Below, piece by piece: positions 54,657-64,000 of a DNA stretch of 64,000 nucleotides. The notes below the pieces were generated by a model. The model was not told the origin of the DNA, searched no databases, and saw only the letters and a list, made by a program, of their open reading frames with translations. Source of the DNA: Allium sativum (Eukaryota > Streptophyta > Magnoliopsida > Asparagales > Amaryllidaceae); contig CM060912.1 of NCBI GenBank assembly GCA_030737875.1, positions 126,138,493-126,202,492 of the forward strand, given 5' to 3'. Numbering within the stretch: the stretch's first letter is position 1; each line of letters starts with the position of its first letter. A program made the position numbers and the translations under genes.

Positions 54657-56329
54657 CACCACCCTTACCCTCTAAACCTAATTTCACTTTTCGTTGGTCA
54701 AACATTTATATTTCCGCCGTTTGTTTTTTCCTCACAGCAAAAGTTCGTTCAAAAGAAAAACCAATAGAAAATCCAAAACAAATCATTAAATCCTGAAACT
54801 AAACTCTTTGGATTCAGCGAAGGAAGTGCTTCGATTTTGTGTATGTCTTTCATAGTTCGACGTCACTTCTGGCACTCAAAATGCCAACCGTGAAGACTAG
54901 GGTTACCTCGTTCGAGAGGTGTGGACATCGATGGAAGTTGGGATGGTTATTTTTGGGTTTGGCTCGAAATTCCGCACCTAGTGTGCAAGTTGGGAGGACT
55001 ACGGTGATCACTGTTGTCGCGCGAGATACAGTCGCGTGAACCAGGGTTGTTCAACGGAAATTGGGATGGGATTTCGAATTCGTTCGGAAGAAGGAGCTCG
55101 ATGGTGGGTCTCGTTTGATTTTTCGTGAAGTGTAGATGGAGCGTGGGCGAGGAGAACGTCGGCTATGGTGGTTTGAGCTATACTGGAGCGACAGTTTTGT
55201 TTTGGGGAAGAAGAGGTTGGAGGATGGGCTTGTGTGGATGGAAATGGGCCAAGTATTTTGGTAAAGCCCATGTTATATAAAGTTAAAATCAAATTAAACA
55301 GTGTAAACTTCGAAATGTTATAACTCGGTCATATATAATCGAAATTCAGCGAAACAGGATCCCTTAGGATCATATGGACGAGAACTACTCAATGAAGCTG
55401 ACTGGAAGTAGATTGGGGCTCGTGTGAATTTATGGCGAAATAAACTGTTTGATTCAAATCAAACAACAGTTTATCGTTCTTTAACGATGAACTACAAATG
55501 TGAGTAAATCTCACTAATTCTGAACAGTTTATAATTTCATGTTGTATTTTTAGAACTGTTAAATATTGGCTGATTGACTATGTGTTGACTGTTTGATTGA
55601 ACTGCTAGTCAGTTAGTTGAATTTCTATATTGATTCTGTTTAACATAATATATCATATGGAACTGAAAGTGATGTTGATTTTATTGTGTAACATCTGTGG
55701 ATGCAGGGAAACAGGTTGGAGGAATCCGACTGGATTCCTCAACAGTTATTTTATTGTTTTCATATATTATGATATATGACGTGATTTATAAATTATATGT
55801 GTATGGACGATATTGGACATCGTAATTTGATATGTTAAACACCATAACATACCGGGATTTGGAGAAAAGGGGAATTTGTCAAAGTGAATACTGAAAAGAG
55901 AATATTTATAAAAACAGAGGATTTTATAAAAGAGAATATTTATAAATAGAAATTTATTTATAAATGGATTATTTATAAATAGAAAATACTTAGAAATAAA
56001 ACCCTAAAGGAATTATTTGCAAACCATTTGCAAATAGATTAGAAAGAGAAATGTTTGTAATCCATTTACAAATGAGATTGAATAGGGAATATTTGTAAAA
56101 CCTTTACAAATGAAATCGAAAAGGAGATATTTGTAAAACCATTTACAAATAGAATTAAAAAGGAAATATTTAGAAAATAAATAGAGTTATAAAAAGGAAA
56201 GTTTTTTTTATAACTGAATAGGATGTTATAAAAAGGAAAACGTTATAAAAAGGAAAACATTACTAAAAAGGAAATCATTTGTAAAGTGAAGAACCGTTAC
56301 TAAAAGTAAATCTTTATAAATGAATAGTT

Positions 56330-56780
56330 TATTCGAAAAGGAGTTAATCGAATTTAGTTATTCGAATAGAGTTGAATCGAATATGGTATTCAAAGGGAGT
56401 CAATCGAAAAAGGTATTCGAAAGTTAGTAAATCTAATATGTTATTCAAAAAGGGGTTAGTCGAGTCAAGTTAGCTGAATAGAGTTATCGAGTAGAGTAAA
56501 TTGAATAGAGTTATCGAATATTAGTTATTCGAATAGAGTTAAATGGAGTTAAAGGAATAAATCGAATATAGTTTATTCGAATGGAATTAAAGGAGTTAAT
56601 CGAATTTGGTTTATTCGAATAGAGTTAAAGGAGTTATCGACTAGAGTTAAATCAAATAGAGTTAATCCAATAGCGTTAGTCCAATAGAGTTAATTGATAA
56701 GGTTAATCGAATAGAGTAAACTGAATAGAGTTATCGAATATACCTTATCGAAGGAAAGAATTATCGAATAGAGATGATTC
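56330..56780. repeat. ATCGAATAGAGTTA-type degenerate tandem repeat
   Basis: Many imperfect copies of TCGAATAGAGTTAA and TTATTCGAAT words in the LARD LTR. Confidence 0.8.
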
Positions 56781-58679
56781 GAAAGAGAGTTACGTAAGGA
56801 AGTTTGTTAAAGAATTAAAAGGTGAACTTTGTCTATTTCAAGAATTGAAACGTTGTTCAGTTAAGGTCTGAGAGGTAGTATTACCCCAACTTGATTGACT
56901 TCATTTTTAACTAAGGAATGGTTAAGGTTCGATAGCGAAGGTGGGTTAAAGGAATTTAGTTAATAAGCGTAATGGTTTGAGTTGGCATCGCGATGGTTTG
57001 TTTAAACATCTGTCTAAGCCCAATGAAGGAGCTTTGGAAATGTTTTCCAAATAAGAACCAGAAATGTTTTCTGATATAGAAAACAAGAAAAGGAAATGTT
57101 TTCCAATGGTAATAACATATATTTTCTAAATTTAGAAAATAAGAAATGTTGAATATAGGGAAACAGGAGATGAAAAATGAACTAAGGAGATAAACGTTAA
57201 ATGATGTTTGATCGATATAAATTTCCATCTGGAAATAATTTCGTTGTTTGCACACGTGTTTTTCTTTGATGGTTAAATCACAGACTATCAAAGTTTTGAC
57301 CATTTTAACGTTGTTAATATGGAGAGACCGGTTGAATTATTATCCAAAGAACCACTCTGTATTGGCATAAGCGTTGCGAATCATATATGCCAAAGATAAT
57401 TGAAGACGGAGTAAAGTGCAAGGGCTATTGTATAAGTCTTAGATAATAGTGCCTAAGATGGATGTACTGAATAGTGCCTTCGGTTCATCCTGTTCCTGGA
57501 TGACTTGTATGGATGAATGTCTGACAGAGTATTTCCAGAAAGGTCACGTACATTGATTTGTTCAACCGTACCAAGAGTGGAAGCGAAGAAGGAAACTTCT
57601 TTAGCTAACACGTAATGTACTGTTGTAGACGTCAATTAGTATTTTTGATAGATCTGACAATGTGGCATTCGAAGTGAATCTGATGTGATGATGAAGCGTA
57701 ACCTCGAGCCTTATCAACCGGTAAATGACAGAAATCGGGCAAGCAGCATGGCTAAGTCGGTCGCTCCGAAGTAGGGTGTATAATCACCTGATCTAGAGTT
57801 TCATTTATTTCTAAAAATCTATTGCCGATACTGTCCCATTCGGGAAACGGTTGCTGATCCCAACCGTTGGTGATATACATTCGATACATTCAAGCGAAAT
57901 GAGTGGTCGGTCATGTGTGGCCGGTTTTCAAGAAGTTCTTGTTGAACCCAGTGTATTCCTTTCTAGAGGTACACTAGCGAAAGGTGGTTACATACCTTGT
58001 CATAGTTGGAAATCCATTACCCAATACGTGCTTGCGGTTTTGATTGTATACTATATATGTAGAACGTGAGATGAAAGCGTTTCTGCTAGATGATTATTAT
58101 TATTGTGGTTGATAGACATTATTATAATACGATAATGGTTTTGAAATAAAGATATTTTAGATTCTCATAAGGGAAAAACCCATTCCGTTATATGGCGTGG
58201 TCTTATGAGATATCATTTACTTGTTCGAACTGTTTTAAACTGTTTTACTCATACCAGTCCCATGACTGACCCGGAGTTTATTTTGTTTTGTTTTCCCTAA
58301 ACTCTTGGGTGCCTAATTTTGTATGGGCAGTCAAGTAGTCGGGATTTACAGATATACCTGAAGAGCTGGAGCACGAGGCTTTAGGATCATATAGCTATAG
58401 TTTATTTCCGCTGTGTTGTAAGTGTTGTACTTTGAAATGATATGTATATGCAAGTACAGATTTATACTTCAAAGTTATGTTATATATTATATGTTATTCG
58501 TTCCGATGTGAGGTTCGTGTTACTCTGATGTTGTTCTTCTTCTTCTATTCCAAGTTTCTATCTTATCTATTCTCACCCTCTGTTTTCTTTCTATTAATTT
58601 CCTGATTTTCAATTTAATTTGGGGTTGAACTTGTGTTATTTAGTCAGCTCAAATTGGACCGGATTTTCGGGTCATTACA

Positions 58680-61417
58680 GTTGGTATCAGAGCTTAAGTT
58701 AAGAGAATTACCTTGGCTCTGTGGCGTGACTCGGTAGAGATAGGGTTAGTAATACCCTAGATTGAGTTGAGTGTATATATACGAGTGAACGTATTTGTTA
58801 TTTGATATAAAAATAATTTTATATTGTGGAGATTTATTGGTTGAGTTGTTTATGAGTTCTGGTCGATCAGTTTGATCCACTGTATCGGTAGGAGTTTATA
58901 AACACTCAAATACGATGGGTCGGCACGATATGTTTTGAAAAGAGGGTAAATGAAAATAATTTTACCCATAGTATATTTTGATATATATTGGATATATTGG
59001 TTGTTATTATAATCGAGTAAGATTATAAATTAAATGGTTATGTAAATAACCAATCAGAATTCATATAAGTGAAATACGTGGAATCAAATGAGTTGAATCT
59101 GAAATTTTAAACCAGAAATTGAGTTAAAACTCTGGAGAATTGGATAAGTGTTTGTAAATGGATTTGGATTAAAAATAAGGAAAATTTAAGATCCTGGGAG
59201 ATTTTAAATTGTTTTACAAGCAGTGTGAATTATATTTTGAAATGAATTTCAAAGTGCAAATGTTTAGAAATGGTTTTATAATATTGAACTCACTTCGATC
59301 GCTGGAAAATAGATTCTGATGATGACAGCTGCATCATCAGTATCCATTTTCGAGTTGTAAGTGACGAATTACTACCAGAGATACTGCTTTGAATTTGTTT
59401 TGGGAAAGACAAGTTGTGTTGAATTTCAAAATGGGATTTATAATATAGAATTTGAATAATAGAATTTGATATATAGATTTGAATAATAGAAGTGATATAA
59501 AATTTGAATAGAAATTGAATAGAATTAACTAAGTCGAAGAGGAATTAGTTAATCGAGTTTTGAATTTGAAGTTGAACTTTGAAAGGTGAATTGGATTTGT
59601 AAATGGATATTCGAAATCGAATATAGAACTTAAATTTGAAATTTGGATTCAAATTAGTTAATAAGCAAGTTAAAATATATTTGAACATGTCATGTTCAAA
59701 TATAAAAGTGAAATAGACTAAAGAGTTAATTAACAAATTAATTAACAAATTGAGTTAAAACGATCTGGTATAGTTAAAATAGATTAGGCAGGTATAAATA
59801 TACATGAGATAGGTATGGATAAGGTATGAAGGTATATAAATAGAATGCTCGACGAAAAGGTATGTATTTAATTCATATATGAGATTTTATGCGCCGTATC
59901 GGCTAGCCGCTTGGCTTTTTCTTTTTCTTTTGGATTGGTGAGGGCCATGGGAGGCTATTTGAAATATCCCGATGCTCTTGGTACAAATGAGGTTATGGCG
60001 AATTTTTCCAGGAATTTAAGGAGTTAGAATATTTTTAAGATAATTTGATAGTTAGAAATCAACGTATCGATATATATATAGAAGTCGATAAGGAAACGAA
60101 CTTAGAAATAGAATAGTAAAATCAAAAAGGAAGACTAAGAATAAAATCTAGTAAGAATAGAAAGAGGAAGCGTATACGTGTTTAAAAGTGAATATGTAGT
60201 TGTATGGTATTGATTATTCGAGTAAGTAGTCATATCTGTTTTGACATTACAAATGTTATTCAGTCAAGGTCTGAGAGGTAGTTATACCCCAACTTGATTG
60301 ATTTCATTATTAACAAATAAATAGTAAGATTTTAGGCTCGAAGATCAATGTTGAATAAGAGTTAGTTGAATATAGTATTTGGGTTGTCGTAACGATGTTT
60401 TACCCAACATCCGTTTTAACCCAAACAAGTGTAAGCTTGGAAATATAATAAAGAATATTTCCTAAGTATAGAAATAAACGAGATCGGAAAAGAGATAAGT
60501 AATTGGAATATTTTCCAATTATAAATAACATATATTTTCTAAAGTTTAGAAAATAAAGGAAGGCGATATTCGGAAATGTTTTCCAAATAACATAAAAGGC
60601 CAATATGGTTATTCAAAATATTTGGTTAACAAATATTGATAAAGAAATAGAGAAGTGATTTAACTAATGGAATATTAATTAAGGGCTCAGTGACATGTTC
60701 AAAAGGAAAATTTGATTTTTGAAAAGAGTAAATTGTTTAAAAACTCCCAGGGAAAGACTGTTTGAATTAAAAACAAATTTAACAGAAATTTGTGAAAGCA
60801 AAATTGAATTGAAGTAAAGCCAGTAAAGTGGTAACTGAGGTTGAATTAGAATGATATCAAGACAAATTGGATTATGAGATTAAAATTTGAAGTGTAATGG
60901 GATAATCAAGTTAAGAGTTGGGAATCGAGAAGAAACTCGAGTTAAAATGATTTTTGGCTCGGATAAAAGCGAATGGTGGTGTAGTGGATAGAAGCAGATT
61001 GGAATTTGATTGGGATAACATTGGTATATGCTGAGTTGATAGCATATGGAAGTGATAGAGTTGATATGCCGACAAAAGGTACAAGTTTATATTTCTATTG
61101 GATATAAGATTTATGAGCCAAATTGGCAAGCCGCTTGGCCGTTTGATTTTCTTTTGAGTTGGAGATGGCCTAGAGAGGCAAGTTGGAGTTTGAGCTATTA
61201 ACCAGTACAACGGAGGTGCTGGCGAAATTTTTCAAAAAGTTAAGGTGTTAGAAAATTTTCAGGATTTTTGAAAATTTTCGTTGATAAGAATTAATTAATA
61301 GTTTAATTGAAATTAAATTGGTTCAGTTGAAATTGAAGTTAAGAAATGAACAAATATGTTCTAACCAGTCGATAGGGTCGTTCTCTACCTTAGCAATTTC
61401 GAGGACGAAATTATTTT
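58680..61417 (+). other. LARD interior, non-coding
   Basis: No open frame with a known domain. It contains two diverged copies of a block with 'GCCGCTTGGC..TTTTCTTTTG..TTGG' (59890-60040 and 61110-61260), and a region (60255-60570) homologous to the LTR at 56860-57140, including 'GGTCTGAGAGGTAGT' and 'CCCCAACTTGATTGA'. Confidence 0.8.
58682..58693 (+). promoter_or_regulatory. LARD primer-binding site
   Basis: TGGTATCAGAGC, two bases after the LTR end. Perfect tRNA-iMet complement. Confidence 0.93.
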
Positions 61418-61430
61418 AAGTGGGGAAGAA
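61418..61430 (+). promoter_or_regulatory. LARD polypurine tract
   Basis: AAGTGGGGAAGAA directly before the 3' LTR. Confidence 0.88.
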
Positions 61431-62342
61431 TGTAATGACCCGCATTTGCAGAGGTGTTATAATTAATTTATTTAATTATATAAATAGTGATATAGTGAAT
61501 TAAATGGTCGTGGAATTAAATAATGATGAATATTTAATTAAAATAATATATTTAAATTCTGAAATAATCAGAATTGGCTGAAATGACTATATGGTGTGAA
61601 CCGGATCATCTGTGACACTTAATTCAGCTTGGAATTGAATTTGAATAATGAATATATTATATAAACGACAGTTTGAACGTATAATTATATTATAATTAAA
61701 ATCGTGCTTGAAATGGCGCTGTAGTTCGCGATTTGGTGATTCGAACTTCAAGTGAATGTACAGGATTCATTTTAAGCCGGATTTCTGTGAAACAAGAAAC
61801 GTGTGGAGCTGGTGGAGTATATCTTTCTAGTAGAAGAGAAAAATCGGGATTTCATCGTGTAGATTTTGATTTATGTCCAAATCAAATTTCAGAAAAGTCG
61901 TTGTGGAATTCCTTTATAATTTGCGACGCTTTATATACGTTATAAATGGATTTTCAGTATAAATTGAATATCGAGATAATCTGGAATATGAAATATCAAG
62001 CTGTAAATTCTGATATGATATTCTGTTGGGAATATATACGATAATATTTAATTTTAAAATATTTAATTCAATTTTATTTAAATATATTTATATAATTAAA
62101 TGGGTCATCCAGAGCTTTAAAAATAGCCACTTTTACAAACGAAGTCAGAATTTGACGAAACTAATTTTGTTGGATCCGCAATGTCAAATAGTTGTTAGAT
62201 TTCCAGTTTCGTGATTTTTAGAGTCATTGTGTGGTCGTACGGATTTTTAGAATGAGAAACGGTCAGTATTTCGACGGTTAAAAATACGTTGTGTGAGCAT
62301 ACAGAGTCGGAATTCGACGAAACCAGTTTCGTTGGGATCGTA
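61431..62342 (+). repeat. LARD 3' LTR, first 912 bases
   Basis: Matches 53576-54527 closely, with a short deletion near 61540 and scattered substitutions. Interrupted after GGGATCGTA. Confidence 0.95.
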
Positions 62343-62572
62343 TGTAACACCCCGTATGTTGAATAACTAGCTATAATATAAAATAGGGCAGAATTAAATT
62401 TAAAAATCTGAATCAGGGGAAACGGGCTATGCCATTGCGTTCGTCTCGAAAAAATACGCGAAATAGAGTCCGAGTTTTCGAAAATCGGAGTCCGTATGAC
62501 CCAGATAAGGCCCAAAGAAGTTTTCAGAAATTTAAATTCAGATTTAAAAACAAAATTTTCAATTTTCAGAAG

Positions 62573-62697
62573 TGGCGGGAAAAATCCCGCCAGACCCAGG
62601 GGGTCGACCTGGGGAGTCGAACTCCCCACCCAGGTCGACTGGGGAGTCGACCCTAGGGTCGACCTGGGGGTCGACCTCCCTGGTCGAGCCCAGGTAA
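62573..62697. repeat. GC-rich nested palindromes (GTCGAC cluster)
   Basis: GGCGGGAAAAATCCCGCC (62573-62591 region), GGGGAGTCGAACTCCCC (62611-62627), the perfect 18-base palindrome GTCGACCCTAGGGTCGAC (62646-62663), and further CCCAGG/CCTGGG pairs, all just upstream of the promoter. Confidence 0.9.
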
Positions 62698-62807
62698 CCT
62701 GGGTGCACCAGCTTGTCTTTTGGGCTGTGTTTTAGTGGCTAGGACGTGATCTGACGGCTCTAATCTAATTTAGGGTTAATCTAATGGCCTAAAACACCTA
62801 ACTACTC

Positions 62808-62815
62808 TATAAATA
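62808..62815 (+). promoter_or_regulatory. TATA box in LTR D
   Basis: TATAAATA, followed by CACCCTAAGACTACCC. Confidence 0.65.
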
Positions 62816-63061
62816 CACCCTAAGACTACCCTAATTCATACTAAAAATAGATACAATGCCGTCATGCCGTCAAAATGCAACTTGAAGGAGCCTCCATCAA
62901 TTTGTAGAAGAAGATAGCATCTCAAATCAATCTCTAATCAACTCTAGCAACTTAATCTTCTTCTTAGGAGTGCTAATCAACAAGTTGTGAGTTTTCTATA
63001 GCCTTAATGACCAATTATTGAAATGATTATGATAGGATATAATGAGGTTATGGCTATGAAT

Positions 63062-63680
63062 GTGGATCAATGCATGTTATGCAAGTTATATGCTATGTGT
63101 TAATGATGTTATGCATGTTATGCAAGTTATATGCTATGTGTTAATGATGATATGCAAGTCATATGCTACATGTTCATGATGTTATGCAAGTTATATGCTA
63201 CATGTTCATGATGTTATGCAAGTTATGCAAGTCATATGCTATGTGTTTGTGATGCTATGCAAGTTATGCAAGTCATATGAGAAACATAGATCCATTATGA
63301 CACCATGATATGCAAGTTTGGTGTATGATTATATGCAAGTTTATATATGATATGTTATGCAAGTTTGGTGTATGATTATATGCAAGTCCATATATGACAT
63401 GTTATGCAAGTTTGGTGTTTGATGATATGCAAGTAACATGTGCAAGTTTACACCTTAGAATGATATGCATACATATGCAAGTTAACCCCTTTGTATGTCA
63501 TACATACATATGCAAGTTTACCCCTTTGTATGACATAAATAACTTATGCAAGTTAACCTCCTTATGACATATGTGATTCATGCAAGTTTGGGTTGATTAT
63601 TTATGCTAGTTGAGTTGATGCTATATGCATGTTGACACCTTTAAACCCATGTTGATGCTAATGCTATGCAAGTTGAACCC
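63062..63680. repeat. Dispersed ATGCAAGT repeat region
   Basis: About 20 copies of ATGCAAGT, mostly in TTATGCAAGTTATATGC or ATATGCAAGTTTGGTG contexts, at irregular spacing. Confidence 0.9.
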
Positions 63681-64000
63681 ATTATATTTATGATGAATCT
63701 TCCCTTTTATGTCATGTTAGCGAATTACGTGGGGAACGATGGGGTTAATATACATGTTAATGAAATGGTGTGAAGTTGGTATGATTATGCATACCATAAA
63801 GTGATGGACATAATTGAATCAATTATGTACATCGTTAAAATTGGAATTAATTAGGGAAAATTAATTCGGGGGTGATTAATTAGGTGTAATTAATCGACTA
63901 AGACACGAGGTTGGACCCTTTTGTAGCATAAGACTGCCCGGAACCGACCGGCAAATCCAGCGGCTACAAATGATTGGCCTAATGTGAGAGGTCTTAGGCA

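Larger units (their letters stand above)
53576..58679 (+). repeat. LARD 5' LTR
   Basis: TATAAATACACC at 54649 is the likely core promoter. A GC-richer leader follows (54830-55270). Then come simple-sequence-like blocks: 'TTTGTAAAACCATTTACAAAT' variants at 55860-56300 and 'GAGTTAATCGAATAGAGTTA' variants at 56330-56780. Confidence 0.92.
53576..62342 (+). mobile_element. LARD-type gypsy derivative with 5.1 kb LTRs
   Basis: 5' LTR 53576-58679 (5104 bp) runs TGTAATGACCCGC to GGGTCATTACA. Next come PBS TGGTATCAGAGC (58682), a 2751 bp interior (58680-61430), a polypurine tract and the 3' LTR start at 61431. The interior has no gag or pol in any frame. The TTTCGAGGACGAAATTATTTTAAGTGGGGAAGAA stretch before the 3' LTR (in two parts: 61398-61417, then the tract) is typical of Tekay-type gypsy elements. 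This fits a large retrotransposon derivative mobilised in trans. The 3' LTR is cut at 62342 by another LTR element. Confidence 0.92.
62343..64000 (+). mobile_element. Gypsy-type LTR element (family D), running off the window
   Basis: Starts TGTAACACCCCGTATG inside the LARD 3' LTR, with no polypurine tract before it, so this is a 5' LTR. It has a GTCGAC-rich palindromic cluster, a TATA box at 62808, a leader with a CTAATC repeat, then an ATGCAAGT-rich region. The element continues beyond the window, so the presumed TCGTA duplication (62338-62342) cannot be checked. Confidence 0.78.

Overview
The window is nuclear DNA of a flowering plant. The evidence is plant-type Ty1/copia and Ty3/gypsy LTR retrotransposons primed by initiator-Met tRNA, a CACTA (CMC/EnSpm) transposon carrying plant gene exons with their introns, a Mutator-like element, hAT-like MITEs, a Helitron end, and a degraded insertion of chloroplast DNA (petB/petD and trnI-CAU). 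Base composition is very AT-rich outside a few GC-rich leader patches. I see no intact host gene, so this is a gene-poor, repeat-dense (probably heterochromatic) tract. Species cannot be fixed from the sequence.

Layout, left to right. 1-2097: gypsy LTR on the minus strand entering from outside the window. 2098-5717: non-coding DNA with a hAT-like MITE and a Helitron-type 3' end. 5718-11322: a DUF4283/zinc-knuckle gene split by a decayed minus-strand copia (6277-10917, target duplication GAGTG). 11933-17823: a second copia (target duplication GTAAT) whose primer-binding region does not look like tRNA-iMet and is instead complementary to its own LTR. 18709-19495: unrecognised exon-like remnant.

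20231-40167: a large non-autonomous copia relative with ~3.3 kb LTRs and only a gag gene (TR-GAG type; target duplication TCTAC). Nine bases inside its 5' LTR sits a 9.66 kb CACTA transposon (20240-29900, target duplication ATA). The CACTA has no transposase that I can see, but carries intron-containing fragments of at least two unrelated host genes: the meiotic AAA+ ATPase PCH2/TRIP13 (CRC1 type) and an ABCC4/ABCC14-like ABC transporter. It also contains a small CACTA-like element, a hAT MITE, an odd 1.2 kb LTR element with inverted ends, and a 270 bp lattice of alternating palindromes.

40173-42882: remnant flank plus the chloroplast insertion. 42883-~49260: lone gypsy LTR with four hairpin modules. 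50953-53492: foldback Mutator-like element with a 9 bp target duplication. 53576-62342: LARD-type gypsy derivative with 5.1 kb LTRs and a 2.75 kb non-coding interior; its 3' LTR is cut by another gypsy LTR (62343 to the window end).

The nesting gives an order of events: the gene remnants came first, then the copia and TR-GAG insertions, then CACTA into TR-GAG. Separately, the LARD was followed by the last gypsy element. No gene works with another here. The biology is gene capture, non-autonomous retrotransposons and repeated RNA-hairpin modules.
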